64,000 nucleotides of DNA, from the NCBI GenBank assembly GCA_033032865.1, contig JAWHQI010000040.1, positions 13,719,501-13,783,500 of the forward strand, read 5' to 3'. The stretch comes from Dactylorhiza incarnata. Lineage: Eukaryota > Streptophyta > Magnoliopsida > Asparagales > Orchidaceae. Each line of letters opens with the position of its first letter. Within the stretch, counting starts at the first letter, position 1. This document shows, in pieces, positions 10,146-21,581 of this stretch. Made by a program: the position numbers and the translations under genes. The notes beneath the pieces are model-generated. The model was not told where the DNA came from, did not search any database, and worked only from the letters and a program-made list of their open reading frames with translations.

Positions 10146-11150
10146 TTAAGAAAAGAAGAGCTTGAGATCATCTCCGCTCCATGAATGAGACAATTCTTTC
10201 CCTTCATAAGTTTGGAGATCGTAAGCGCCATTTTTAAGCACGTTCTTCACCACAAACGGCCCAGCCCAATTTGGGTTAAGCTTTCCAACTGAACCAGCTC
10301 TTGCTGCTGAATCTATTTTCTTCAGGACTAGATCCCCAATAGTGAATTCTTTGGTTCTTACATTTTTGTTGAATAGCCTAGCCATTCTTCTCTTCACCTC
10401 TTCTTGCCTGATGATTGCCGTATCCCTCAACTCCTCAATTAAATCAAGGCTGCATTTTAACTCCTCATTGTTTCCTTCCATCCAGTCAATTTGACTCTGT
10501 TGCGCCAATAATACTCTTGGGCTTTTCACTTCAAATTCCACCGGAATAAGGGCTTCGGAACCGTGTGATAATTTGAATGGAGTTTCTCCAGTAGCAGAAC
10601 TTGGAGTTGTCCTCAAGGCCCATAAGACGGAAGGTAGTTGTTCTGCCCAGTTGCCCTTGACATTTTCTACCTTCTTTTTCAAGAGATTTATGATGAGTTT
10701 GTTGGCGGCCTCTACCTGCCCATTGCTTCTTGGATGATGCACGGAAGCGAAACGTAGCTCAACGCCAATTTGCTTACAGAAATTAATAAGAATTGAATTG
10801 TTGAACTGGGAACCGTTATCCGTGATGATTGCCATTGGGATTCCGTGCCGACATTTTATCTCTCCCCAAATAAAATTTTTCACGGCTTGAGTCATAATCT
10901 TGGCCAATGCCTTTGCTTCTATCCATTTGCTGAAGTAGTCAATCATAACTATAATATATCGACGTTGCCCACTTGCCATAGGGAAAGGCCCAATCAAATC
11001 CATTCCCCAAACTGCAAACAGCCATGGAGTTGCTATCGACTTGAGTTGTTGAGCCGGCTGATTTTGGAGAGGGGCAAACTTCTGGCACTTCACACATTTC
11101 TTGGCAAAATTTTCCGCATCCTTCCTCATTTGAGGCCAAAAAATAGCCTT
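10146..11150 (-). pseudogene. Tat-1 integrase
   Basis: The main ORF is 11129-10146 (327 aa). It inserts the cDNA into the genome. The two cysteines of the zinc site are at C12 and C15 (CVKC). The catalytic triad is D44 (GMDLIG), D104 (ITDNGSQF) and E140 (NGQVEAAN), with the expected 35 residues between the last two. A C-terminal GAYDL/LSHSW module follows. The upstream histidines are encoded in another frame near 11200, so a frameshift next to a run of As at about 11135-11150 splits the domain. There HSVECGSNS stands where a second histidine is normally expected. The C-terminal stop is at 10146. Confidence 0.9.
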
Positions 11151-13209
11151 GCCTTAGAATTCTTTTTTCCAAAGTTCTGGCTCCAGAGTTACTTCCACAT
11201 TCTACAGAATGGACCTCCTGAAGGACCGCTGGAATCTCCTCCTCCGAAACACACCGTGCTAATGGTGAAAGGAAAGTTCTTCTATTAAGTACTCCTGCAA
11301 CAAGATAATAGTTAGCCGCTTTCCGTTTAAACCTTTTCCTATCCTTTATTGATGAATGGAGCTCTCCAGTTGAAAGATAAAGAACAAACGGATCCATCCA
11401 AGATGGATGTTGATCAATCTCCATGACCTCTCCTTCTTCAATCGCCGGGCGAAACAACTCCGAAGTTGTTCCCCCTGAGAGAAGCCCAAATTTTGCCAAC
11501 TCGTCTGCTTCCACGTTCTCACCTCTTGGAATATGATTGATAGTAAAGATTTTGAACTTCCCAACCTCAATTTTTACCAGGGTTAAATACTGCTTTAAAA
11601 TACTATCTCTAGTTTCGAAAGTCCCATTTACTTGAGAAGCCATCACCAAAGAATCTGTGAAAACTTCGACATCATCAATTCCCAGCTCCCTAGCAAACTT
11701 GAGACCGGCTAGCAAAGCCTCATATTCCGCCTGATTGTTTGTTACTTGAAAATAGAACTTCAGCGCTTGATCCAGCCTTACTCCATTTGGGTTGAATAAG
11801 ACAACACCTGCTCTGGAAGAATTTTTCCCTGAAGCTCCGTCCACGAAGATTTTCCAGGCAAGGGGCACTCCGACCCCCTTCTGTGACTCAACTTCTTTGG
11901 CATCCACCATGAAGTCTGCTAAGACCTGAGCTTTGATTGCCATCCTTGGAACATAGGATATGTCAAACTCACTGAGCTCTATTGCCCACTTTGCCAACCT
12001 GCCTGAATGCTCCGGCTTCTCCAAGACACTTTTCAATGGAAGATCAGTAACGACTAGAATTGAGTGAGCTTGAAAATATGGCCTTAATCTTCTTGCTGAA
12101 GTTATAAGCATTAAAGCCAACTTTTCGAGAATAGGATAACGAGTCTCTGCATTCTTCAGGATCCGACATACGTAATAGACTGGGAATTGCCTCTTTTTCT
12201 CCTCCCGGACCAAAATAGAGCTTATGGCATCAGTTCCGACTCCCATATATAGGAAAAGATTTTCTCCCTCTCGCGGGCTTTGGAGCAAAGGAGTTGATGT
12301 CAATTGCTTCTTCAGCTGAGTGAAAGCATCATCACATTCCTTTGTCCACTCGAACCTACTCCCTCCCCGGAGGGTTTTAAAGAAAGGTGCACTCTTATCT
12401 CCTGAACGGGAGATAAAGCGACTTAAACCTGCCATCCTCCCTCCCAGCTGCTGAATTTCTTTTGGGGACTTGGGAGGTGGCATTTCCAGAATAGCTTTCA
12501 CTTTGTCAGGATTGGGTTCCAGCCCTTCTAGAGTAAGGAGATGACCCAGGAATTTTCCTTTACTTGCCCCGAAAACACAATTCAACGGATTCAACCTCAT
12601 ATTAAAAGTTCGAAGGGTTGCAAAAGTTTCTGAGAGGTCTCTAAGATGAGAAGAAAACAGTTTACTTTTTACCAAGAGGTCATCAACATATACCTCGAGG
12701 TTTCTTCCATTTTGACTTCTGAACACTGTGTCCATCATTTTCTGATAGGTTGCACCAGCATTCTTTAGCCCGAAAGGCATTACGAGATAACAGAAGCAAC
12801 CATCATTTGTGATAAATGAAGTATGGGGTATATCTGGTTTATGCATTCTGATTTGATGATAACCTGAAAAAGCATCTAAAAAACTCATAAAAGAATAACC
12901 TACCGCAGAATCTACTAAAGAATCTATCCGAGGCAAGGGGTAGCAATCCTTGGGGCAAGCTTTATTGAGTTTGGTAAAGTCGACACACATCCTCCACTTT
13001 CCACCCGGCTTCTTTACCATTACAACGTTTGACACCCATTCCGGGTATTGAATTGGTTGGATGAACTTTGCCTTCAGGAGCTTCTCTATCTCTTCACGGA
13101 TAGGTTGTGCTAGAGTAGTTGCAACAGACCTCTTCTTCTGCTGGATTGGGATGAAGTTTTGGTCAAGATTGAGATGATGGCAAGCAACATCTGGGTCCAC
13201 TCCGGGCAT
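10939..13209 (-). pseudogene. Tat-1 reverse transcriptase, RNase H and second RNase H
   Basis: The 756-aa open frame copies the element RNA into DNA. RT motifs are KACPKDCYPLPRIDS (83-97), LDAFSGYHQI (111-120), VMPFGLKNAG (143-152) and the catalytic YVDD (174-177). A first, catalytically degenerate RNase H spans about 285-400. A second, intact-looking RNase H spans about 453-575, with D457 (FVDGA), E495 (NQAEYEAL), D519 (FTDS) and D569 (EADELA). The second RNase H is diagnostic of the Tat group. The frame starts after an in-frame TAG at 13218, which is TCG in Tat-3. It runs past 11150 in the wrong frame, so the last 70 residues or so are not genuine. Confidence 0.92.
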
Positions 13210-13218
13210 GTCGTCTGC

Positions 13219-14400
13219 CTACCAAGCGAAGATATCTAGATTTTGCAGAAGGCAAGAGATGAGCTGACCCTTGTCAGCTTCGGATAACTCAGCGTTGATG
13301 GAGAGGCTCTTGCTCTCATCTTCCTCGCTGATCCGGACTTCTTGAGTTGCTTGGGCAGGTTCCAAGCGCACTCCATCTCTTGCATCCTCCTCAATTTCTT
13401 CTGCAACTGGAACTTGTTCAGGAGCTTCGATTGATTCAGCCATCATGATTTCTTGGGGAGGAGAGGATACGATCATGTTGACCATCTTTACATAGCATTC
13501 CCTGGCTTTCCTTGGGTCGCTCCTTATTCGGTGTTGTTTGCCGTTCAAGGCGAACTTCACCGCTTGATGGTAGGTGGAGACGATGGCTTGATAGGCATTC
13601 AAGAAGGGTCTTCCAAAGATGGCGTTGTAGCTACTGGGAGCATCAACGACTATAAATTTGACCAGCTTCACTATCCCTCCCAGAATCATAGAATGAGTGA
13701 AGAGCCCTTCTACTTCTTTCTTCTCTCCTGAAAAACCATAGAGGGGGCCTTCAGTCGAAAGGAGGGTTTTACCTGTCTTCAATGCCTCGAAGGCGGGTTT
13801 GAAGGGCACATTGACTGAACTTCCCGTGTCAATCAGAATCTTCTCTACTGTATAATTTTCAATTACGGCTTTGATGACGACTGCGTCATCAAAAGGATTC
13901 GCGGTCTGAGGAAGGTCTTCGTCACCGAAAGTGACCGTTCCCCGGACTGGAGCTGAAGAGGTGGCAGCAACCTCTGAATAATAAACCCTTTTCAGACTCG
14001 CCTTTCTTGAAGATTCCGGACCTGCACCTCCGTGGATGCAGAAGAGATTGCCCAAGGCGCCTTCGTCATCAGCATCCACGCATTCATTAGGAAAGCCGAT
14101 ATTGCCAAGATGGCAAATATCGTCCACTTCTTCGCATTCCCAATAGACTTCCGCTACTTCCTTAGCCTTGGAGGTTGAGGCTTTGGAAGAATCATTCTTC
14201 TGGATGAGATCTCGAAGCTTACCCTCCTTCAGAAGCTTCTCTAAGAATAGGCGGAGTGCTCTACAATCCTCTGCCAAATGACCCCTATCTCTGTGATATT
14301 CACAATAGAGAGTTGGGTTCCTAGTTTTCGGGTCAGAATTCAGCGGAGCTGGCCTCTTGAAAAAGGGCTGCTTCTGAAGGACTTGAAGCACTTCATTCAT
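13219..14400 (-). pseudogene. Tat-1 gag C-terminus and protease
   Basis: This 393-aa open frame is continuous with gag in the Tat-3 copy but separated here by a frameshift near 14435. A zinc-knuckle variant C33-x2-H36-x4-H41-x4-C46 (CEYHRDRGHLAEDC) is the type usual in Tat gag. The aspartic protease active site is D191-T-G (ILIDTGSSVNV), followed by IFGRPFLN. It ends at TAG 13219-13221. The protease would cut the polyprotein during particle maturation. Confidence 0.88.
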
Positions 14401-14434
14401 AGAAATGGCAAAGTCCGTGAAGGACTCTTGGGAT

Positions 14435-15778
14435 TCATTGTAAAGTGAAGGAATGGGTAGAAGAGGAGGTTGAGCATACTGGATCTGGTGGATGGGGGGT
14501 GACTTGCGGAGCAGTAGTAGCAGGAGTTTGAAGAAATGAATTTTGAAGTGGGAAGGATTGATTACCTCGGTTGAAGCGGTTGTTGCGGTAATTCTTACCT
14601 CTTGGAGCCGGAGGTGGGAGCTCTTGTCGGGGCTTAGAGGAAGACAGAGCCGGATAGAATCCCGCGGAGCCTTTTTGAGTGGCCTTATTTGTCAGATTGC
14701 TCACATAGGTGGGGTTGTTGATCTCCCCTTCTATGTAGCGATTGGCAATGCTAATCAGCTCTTGATAGGAGCTAGGCTCCTTGGTTGTAACTTTGAATTT
14801 TAGAGGACCCTCCTGCAGACCAGTGATTAAAGCCACCATATAGAGCTCGGGATCCATATCCCTAACTCCCAAGATCTCTTTCTGAAAACGGTCAACGAAA
14901 TGTGCTGCAGTTTCGTTGTCCCCTTGCCTGATCTTGAAGAGGGTCGCAGGACCACTCTTCCTCTTCTTTGCGGTGGCGAACCTCAGGAGAAGCTCTTGCC
15001 TCAGGGCAGCAAAGCTTGGGATAGATTGACAAGGCAGCTTATAGAACCATTCCATGGTTGACCCATCGAAGGAGGTGACCATCAGCTTGCACCTCACTCC
15101 ATCTGAAATGTTCCTGAGAGCCATAGCAGACTCGAAGGCTTGAAGATGGCACATTGGGTCGGTTTCTCCTGTATACACCGGAAGGCGAGGTTCTCTGAAT
15201 CCATGAGGAATCGGATCCCGACGAATCTCATCGGTAAAGGGGGAGGGATCCTCGAAAACAGAAGGTCCTGGAGGAGGAAGAAAAGAGGCAGGAGGATCTT
15301 GAGGGTAAGCAAATCCTTCTTCAAAATTCAGGGTCTGGGCCGGAGGCCCCTGTGCTGCGGCTCGAAAAGAGTTACGACGGGCGGCGAACTCATCATGCTG
15401 AGATCGCTGAGGAGCTGCGGGCTGGAGGACGGGGTGATCGCTCGGGTGACCGCCTGCCATGCGGTCTGGAGTGGCGACCTGAGAGGTTTGAGGAAGGATC
15501 TTCTGGGAGATCGCGGCTAGAACCTGGTTCATAGACTCAATCTGCTTCGCAGACTCCTGCTGAGCCCGGACAACTTCTTGCCGATCTCGAGCGGCCTCTT
15601 GCTGAGACCGCGCGATCTCTTGCTGAACAGAGGTGGCGTCCTGCCTAGCTCGGGCGGCCTCACAGAGAGCTTGTTCAACACGAAGCTCGAAGCGGCGTTC
15701 AAGCACTTCTAACAGATTGTGATCGGAAGGGGGAACGCTGGGAGATCGCAAGGGACGACCTCTACGGCGATCAGCCAT
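14435..15778 (-). pseudogene. Tat-1 gag (capsid precursor)
   Basis: The 447-aa ORF starts at ATG 15778, 58 bp inside the 5' LTR. Residues about 18-90 form an Arg/Glu/Gln-rich coiled coil. About 205-335 is the Ty3-type gag domain (LPVYTGETDPMCHLQAF, WFYKLP, FAALRQELLLRFA, AAHFVDRFQKEI). The frame is lost near 14440-14490, in the proline-rich tail, by comparison with Tat-3 (25450-25500). The next frame resumes in the zinc-knuckle region. Confidence 0.9.
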
Positions 15779-15836
15779 CTTGGAAGTGTATGGATTTCAC
15801 CTGACACTTCGAGATCTGAAGGTCACGTGTTCGTTC

Positions 15837-16329
15837 TGTTGGTGCCAAAAATGGTACCTCCAAAATTCACACTAAAAGGGATGGGAGAAAACTGCGAAGT
15901 GCAGGTTACTAAGACAGAAGATGCTGGAAACAAAAGGAAAAACGATCACGAAATGGCGATCACGAAGAAATGAGACCGCTTACACAGGTTGTAAGCTGGA
16001 GCCTCGGGGCCAAAAAGTGCTTTTCTGGTACCCCTACCACTCTATTTATAGACGAGGGGGCTGCCCAAACGGGCAGAACTAAAAAACTACGGGTTGTCCG
16101 GGGTACAGGAGAGTCAGGGCAGGGAAATGGGTTACAATAACAAATATAACAAAAATAAGAAAAACGACCAGACCGCTTGAGCCGGCGATCTCGCACCATC
16201 TTGATCGCTGGGTACTTGGAAAATCAGACCAGGCTGAAGGCTGGCGATCTCGGCGATCACCTAACTTGAGACCGCTGAGACCAGGAAAAACGAACGATGA
16301 GAGGAGGTCGCGGGCTTTCTGGGCAAACA
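15837..16329 (-). repeat. Tat-1 5' LTR
   Basis: This 493-bp LTR is nearly identical to 3620-4113. A TATAAATA core (minus strand, 16043-16050) would drive gag-pol. The base after it on the minus strand begins GAACGAACACG. I could not match that to a standard tRNA primer site. Confidence 0.92.
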
Positions 16330-16873
16330 CAGCGGAGTCTTCCAGGTCAATGGATTCAGAAAATCTGGTCGCCTCCATGGCGGTCACATCTTTTCCTTCC
16401 TCATTTCTTCTGCTCCTCTTATAGGTCAAACTGGATGGACTTGTATTTTTTCTCTTCTTGCCCTTTGCAGCGATCTCCTGGTCAGCGATCTTCTGCCTCA
16501 AAGATTCGGCCTCAGCTCCCTTCTGACGCAGCCCAGCCAGAATGACCTCGGTGGAGACAGTCTCAGGAAGCTTGGAGGATGTTTGACCCGGTGCCTCCAG
16601 GGATTTCTGACAATTAAAAGAAATGGAAAAGTCAGGCAATTTCCATACAGGATCTGAAGAAGTATTAGACGGATCAGAAGCAACAGAGACCGGCACAATC
16701 GAGCCCTCAGGAAGCTCAGTTTTCTTTAACGGAGATCGGGCGGTCTCCTTTGAAGTGCTCACTTTTGTTAAGATCTTCGGTGCCTTCTTTCCTTTCTTTG
16801 AGATGACACTTTCCTTTTTTCCAGGAGAGTTCGCTTTCGATGGGACAGCTTTTAAGAGATCGAGCATAGTCAT
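16330..16873 (-). pseudogene. Tat-2 antisense gene A, 5' part of exon 1
   Basis: The first 544 nt of gene A start at ATG 16873 (MTMLDLLKAVPSKANS). They are open until interrupted by the 5' LTR of Tat-1 after the codons LEDSA. The open frame that continues into the LTR is chance. The same N-terminus is present in Tat-1 at 4300. Confidence 0.75.
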
Positions 16874-16960
16874 CTTTGCAAGGTCGCACCTGCCCAATTA
16901 TCAAAGACCGCTCAAATAGTGGAGTTCCTCAATGTCTTGCAAAATGAAGTTTTCAGCCGG

Positions 16961-16968
16961 TATTTATA
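16961..16968 (-). promoter_or_regulatory. TATA box of Tat-2 antisense gene A
   Basis: TATAAATA reads on the minus strand, 88 bp upstream of ATG 16873. Sequence and spacing match Tat-1 (4205-4212). Confidence 0.65.
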
Positions 16969-17059
16969 GACCAAGCCGCATTAATGATGGTCGCGGTCTC
17001 AGCGGTCAAAGCATACATTTTCGAAGTTCCAGGTGTAACTTAAAAATGTGCGGGGATTA

Positions 17060-17538
17060 TGTTTGCCCAGAAAGCCCGCGACCTCCTCTCATTGTTCATT
17101 TTTCTCGTTCTCAGCGGTCTCAAATTAGGTGATCGCCCAGATCGTCAGATGCCTCCTCTACCGAGGTTTTTAAGTACCCAGCGGTCAAGATAGTGCGAGA
17201 TCGCCGGCTCAAGCGGTCTGGCCGTTTTTCTTATTTTTGTTATTTGCACCCCATTTCCCTGCCCCGGCTCTCCTGTACCCCGGGCAGCCCGTAGTTTTCA
17301 GTTCTGCCCGTTTGGGCAGCCCCCTCGTCTATAAATAGAGGGGTAGGGGCACCAGAAAAGCACTTTTGGCTCCGAAGCTCCAGCTTACAACCTGTGTAAG
17401 CGGTCTCATTTCTTCGTGATCGCCATTTCGTGATCGTTTTCCCTTTGTTCCAGCATCTTGTCTTAGTAACCTGCACTTCGCAGTTTTCTCCCATCCCCTT
17501 TAGTGTGAATTTTGGAGGTACCATTTTTGGCACCAACA
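17060..17538 (+). repeat. Tat-2 3' LTR
   Basis: This 479-bp LTR runs TGTTTGCCC...CACCAACA with CTATAAATAG near 17330. It has the same family ends as Tat-1 and Tat-3 but differs over about 17135-17180. The next bases, GTATT, should be its target duplication; the partner lies off the left edge. Confidence 0.9.
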
Positions 17539-17952
17539 GTATTGATCTAGGGGGAGCTCGAGGGAATATCCGGGGAAGGGTTGGCTAGAGCAGCTTGAGG
17601 TCGTATCTGAGGAAGGATTGGCTAATGCCTCCGGTTCGTGGGGATACGTGTCGGGATAGAAAACAAAAAGGTATTTTACTTTTTCGCCTTTAATTTCTAG
17701 CGTTATAGAAATCTATTTTTGTATTCAATTTTATTAATAGTAATCATGTCTCTCTTTGTTTAATAAAATTGATGTGTTCTTCATTTCTCTAAATTGTTTA
17801 TTTCTCTCTCTTTCATTATAAAATAATTTAGATCTTTATTCAAAATCACTATTTTGATCTCTTAGCTTTTTAAGTATTTCAAAATATAATAAAAGTTTTT
17901 TAAAACCTTTATTCACCCCCCCCCCCCTATAAGGGCGCCTAATGATCCAACA
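17539..17952 (+). repeat. Partial LTR of the Copia-2 family
   Basis: It matches the last ~410 bp of the Copia-2 LTRs (44497-44907 and 57860-58272), including the T-rich middle, a run of 12 Cs (17916-17927) and the end ATCCAACA. Its left part is missing because Tat-2 inserted into it. Its right end abuts an integrase-coding sequence of Copia-3, so this LTR or its parent element inserted there. Confidence 0.85.
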
Positions 17953-20404
17953 GATTACTCATATTTTGCATGGGTATTCTTTCAAAAACACAAGTCAGAC
18001 ACCTTTGATTCTTTCACCAACTTTGTTAGGCAGATCCAGAATGAACTTAACTGCTCTGTGGTCAAAATCAGAAGAGATCATGGAACAGAATTCAAGTCTA
18101 GTGCTACGACAGAGTTTTGTGAAAGTCTAGGTATCTTTCATGTGTTTTCCTCTCCTCATACTCTACAACAAAATAGAGTTGTCGAGAGAAAGAATAGAAA
18201 ACTCATTGAGGCATGCAGAATATTATTGAATGACTATTCACTACCAGAGTACTTCTGGGCTGAAGCGGACAACACTGCTTGCCACGTCAAAATAGAGCAC
18301 TAAAAAACAAGAATCATCGTAAGAAACCTTATGAACTTCTGAAGGGAAGGAAACCAAGTGTGTCTTATTTTAAAATCATTGGCAGCAAGTGCTTTGTACT
18401 TAATAATCGGAAATATTACAAAACTAAGTTTAGTGAAAAATGTTTTGAAGGTATTTTGGTAGGCTATAGTGGCCATAGTAAGGCATATATGATTTTTAAT
18501 AAGAAAACCCTGGTTGTAGACGAAACTATTAATGTTGTATTTGATGAGATGAGCATGCTTCATAGCAGCTCCTCTAGTATCATTGTTAAAGATGCAGGTG
18601 CTAAATTAAAAGAGCTCTCCTGGAAGAAGAAGCTAAAGAAGATGCTCCAAGATCAATAAAAGTGAGCCCTTCCACCTTGTTTGAAGAAGAAGAGCATCAA
18701 GAGGTAGAAGATGCACCAGAAGTAGAAGAGCCTCCTGGTGGCACAGAGGTTGCAAGAAAACTACTATTTAGATACTCAAGAGATCACCCTGTTGATCAGA
18801 TCATTGGAGACACTAGTGTTGGAGTTAGAAAAAGAAGAGGTACAACTAACGAAGTTTTGCACTTAAGTTTTCTTTCTCAGATTGAGCCGAAGAAATTTGA
18901 AGAGGAAAAAGAAGATGCTTCATGGATCATTGCTATGCAAGAGGAGCTCAATCAATTTAAGAGGTGCAATGTTTGGAAGCTGGTACCAAGGCCCAAAGGT
19001 CAGAATATTATAGGGAAGAAATGGGTCTTCAGAAACAAGCTGGATGAAAATGGTGTAATCATCAAGAACAAGGCCAAACTTGTATCTAAAGGGTACAGAT
19101 AAGAAGAAGGGATTGGCTTCGATCAAAGTTATGCTCCAGTGCTCAGACTCAAAGCGATAAGGTTGTTCCTAGTGTATGCTACTCATAATAGATTCAAAGT
19201 CTATCAAATGAATGTGAAGTCCGCCTTCCTTAATGGGAATTTAATGGAAGAAGTATACGTGGAGCAACCCCCAGGTTTTGTTGATTCTTCTTTCCTCGAT
19301 AATGTATATTTCTTATGGAAAGCTTTATATGGTCTGAAATAAGCTCCACGAGCTTGGTATGAGACGCTCTCTAGCTTTCTTCTTGAGAACAAGTTCACAA
19401 GAGGAAAGATAGAGAAGACATCATTTCATAGGGAAGTAAAAGGCATGATTTTGCTAGTGCAAATCTATGTCGATGACATTATTTTTGCATCAACAAATGA
19501 TCACCTCTGCAAAAAGTTTTCTAACTTGATGCATGGGAAATTTGATATGAGCAGTATGGGTGAGCGAAGTTATTTCTTAGGACTTCAGGTGAAACAATCC
19601 TTAGATGGAATTTTCATCTCCCAGATGAAGTTCACCAATTAGTTGATTAAGAAATTTGGAATAGAGAATGCAACCTCTATAAGGAATCCAATGGGTTCAA
19701 CTATGACTCTAGGAAAGGATAAGAAAGGGAAACCTTTCTTATGACACCAAGTATAGAAGCATAATTGGCTCCTTTCTCTACCTTACTGCAAGTAGACCAG
19801 AAATATTGTTTTCAACAAGTGTTTGTGCTAGATTCCAGGTGAACTCTAAGGAATCTTATTATGTCGTTGCAAAGAGTATTTTGAGATATCTTAAAGGCAC
19901 ACCAAATCTTGGCTTCTGGTACCCAAGAAGTAATAACTTTAAGCTAATTGGTTTTTCAATTGCTGATTTTGCAGGTAGCAGGGATGATAGAAAAAGAACT
20001 TCCGGAACTTGTCAACTCCTTGGAAGGAGGCTTATTTCTTGGAGCAGTACGAATCAGAATTGTGTAGCAATCTCAACTGTTGAATCAGAGTATATCTCCC
20101 CAAGCAGTTGTTGTGCACAACTTCTATGGATTGGGAATCAACTTGAAGATTATAATATGAAAATGAAGGAGATTCCTATGTTTTGCGCTCGTCAAGTGCA
20201 ATAGAAATTTCTAATAATCCAGTCTCTCACAGCCAAACAAAGCACATCGAGATACACTATGAATTCATCTAGGAGCATGTGGAGATAAGGACATTAACCT
20301 TAGTTATGTCCGGACGGATAAGCAAGTTGCAGATATTTTCACAAAGCCACTAGTTGAGGCCAAGTTCACCTACTTCAAAATGGAACTTGGTATGCTCAAC
20401 AAGG
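17953..20404 (+). pseudogene. Copia-3 (Sirevirus-type) pol remnant: integrase, RT, RNase H
   Basis: Integrase core comes first (DYSYFAWVFF, then RRDHGTEF about 18080 and VVERKNR about 18190). RT follows (18900-19640: [45 protein letters not shown] at 19466). RNase H is at 19960-20110 (IADFAGSRDDRKRTSG, VESEYIS). The IYVDDIIF and MHGKFDMSSMG words are typical of Sirevirus RT. Frameshifts are seen near 18285, 18660 and 19740. In-frame stops at 19102, 19342 and 19642 stand where glutamine is expected. Integrase is truncated at 17953 by the Copia-2-type LTR. Confidence 0.85.
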
Positions 20405-20680
20405 AATCATGAAAAAGCTAAGGAATTCTACTCAAGTTCAGAAAATTCTACTTACTCGAGAATTTAAGGAAATCAGAAGAAACTACTCGTGTTATTTCGA
20501 CTAATTTGTCGAGTCTACGCATATTATCTCGACGAATCAACTTATTTAGCCGAGTCATTTCGACAAATTAGACTAGTCTCTCGGATCATTTCAATGAATA
20601 GCCTAGTCCTTTCGATGAACTTATGTCACTCAGGAATTCTCTTTTTATTGGATCTGAAGAGTCACTTTCTAGGTACGCGT
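20405..20680 (+). other. Copia-3 spacer after pol
   Basis: No ORF is seen. It is rich in CTCGA/TCGACGAA/TTTCGAC words like those of the Copia-3 LTR (38830-39170). It ends at the Copia-1 insertion point and continues at 36019. Confidence 0.5.
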
Positions 20681-21148
20681 TGTTAAAATTTTGAAAGACC
20701 GTTTAGGAGTAAGCAGGAGTTGTATCAACAAGAGTTATAGCCAAACAACCACAATGCCACAATAGCAACACAAGAAATCTTTATCGAAACAGAACTGCTT
20801 TACACTTCGAGGTATACATGGCGAGACATGATTCATAAAAATCACGGAGATGAGAAGAAAAAAACACACCAAAACTGAAACTGGCGGTCTGCCAAAGCAG
20901 AGACCGCACAGACCGCAAAAAGGCTCAGGTCGCCCAGCTTGCTCTGTTGTACTCCTAGACCGCTTGCACAGTCAGACCGCAGAAACACCTTGAGACCGTG
21001 GGAACAGAAGCAGACAACCTGCACTGCCAGACCGCAATCCCATACCTCACGAACTAAAGCTTATTGGAACAAAGAACTAAAGCTGTCGCCAGACCGCAAC
21101 TCAGACCGCCTAACCGCTGAAGGTCGCCTGATCACTAAGCTCGCTGCG
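20681..21148 (-). repeat. Copia-1 3' LTR, distal part
   Basis: It matches 34819-35287. It holds eight AGACCGC/GCGGTCT heptamers between 20881 and 21120. It ends at CTGCG, where Athila-NB inserted. The uninterrupted site is visible in the other LTR at about 35280-35290 (GCTCGCTGCGAACA). Confidence 0.92.
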
Positions 21149-21545
21149 TGATAGTGCATTATTTATAGTTATTTTTATATAGTATTTTAGTAGTAATGAA
21201 TTAGTTTTTATATAATTTTAGTTTAATATATATCTAATTCGCTTTATTTTGTGTTTTCAGGTAATCTGGGGCTGCTAATAGCAAATTTAAGCTCACAGCC
21301 ATGTTCAGGTGAAAGAATGGAACAAGTATGCAAAAATCTTCAGTACACGCCCTCGGTCACGGCCATGACCAAGGGCTTGACTTCAAGTCACGGCCATGAC
21401 TCAACCCAGCCATCTTACAGCTGCCAGATCATGCCGCCAACCCAATTTAGTATTACACGCCCTCGGTCACGGCCATGACCAAGGGCGTGACATCAAGTCA
21501 CGGCCATGACTCAACCCAGCCATCTTCTAGCTGCCAGAACACGCT
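21149..21545 (+). repeat. Athila-NB 5' LTR, shortened
   Basis: It matches 28194-28590 of the 3' LTR, including two of the six 110-bp palindromic units (from 21346 and 21456). It stops at ACACGC and is followed at once by a duplicated piece of primer-site sequence. About 1.3 kb of LTR is missing. Confidence 0.88.
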
Positions 21546-21563
21546 GTTGCCGGGGAAATATTT

Positions 21564-21581
21564 TGGCGCCGTTGCCGGGGA
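21564..21581 (+). other. Primer binding site, tRNA-Asp type
   Basis: TGGCGCCGTTGCCGGGGA is complementary to the 3' end of plant tRNA-Asp. The GTTGCCGGGGAAATATT portion also occurs just before, at 21545-21561, as a small tandem duplication at the deletion scar. Confidence 0.8.

Larger units (their letters stand above)
3620..16329 (-). mobile_element. Tat-1: full-length Tat-type Ty3/Gypsy retrotransposon
   Basis: The element is 12.7 kb with LTRs at 3620-4113 (3') and 15837-16329 (5'). Read on the minus strand, both begin TGTTTGCCC and end CCAACA. Target duplication CAGCG flanks it (3615-3619, 16330-16334). Order on the minus strand is 5' LTR, gag, protease, RT, RNase H, second RNase H, integrase, non-coding stretch, then two genes on the opposite (+) strand, then 3' LTR. 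A second RNase H and antisense extra ORFs near the 3' LTR are known traits of the Tat group. The LTRs differ at roughly 15 of 493 positions by eye, so the insertion is not very recent. Gag-pol carries at least three frame breaks. Confidence 0.92.
16330..17538 (+). mobile_element. Tat-2, right part (start of gene A and 3' LTR)
   Basis: Continues Tat-2 from 3619. It holds the 5' half of antisense gene A exon 1 (minus strand), its promoter region (16874-17059), a short purine tract (GCGGGGA, 17050-17056) and the 3' LTR. It is inverted relative to 3620-4840 of Tat-1. Confidence 0.88.

Noticed and set aside
20881..21120. GGTCTC sites read as traces of cloning or engineered assembly
   Set aside because: The word is GCGGTCTC/GAGACCGC with variants, scattered through coding and LTR sequence of decayed natural elements, with no vector sequence.
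21564..21581. tRNA gene at primer-site matches
   Set aside because: Only the 18-nt primer-binding complement of tRNA-Asp is present; no cloverleaf follows. The same holds for the iMet sites at 34807, 44910 and 63192.
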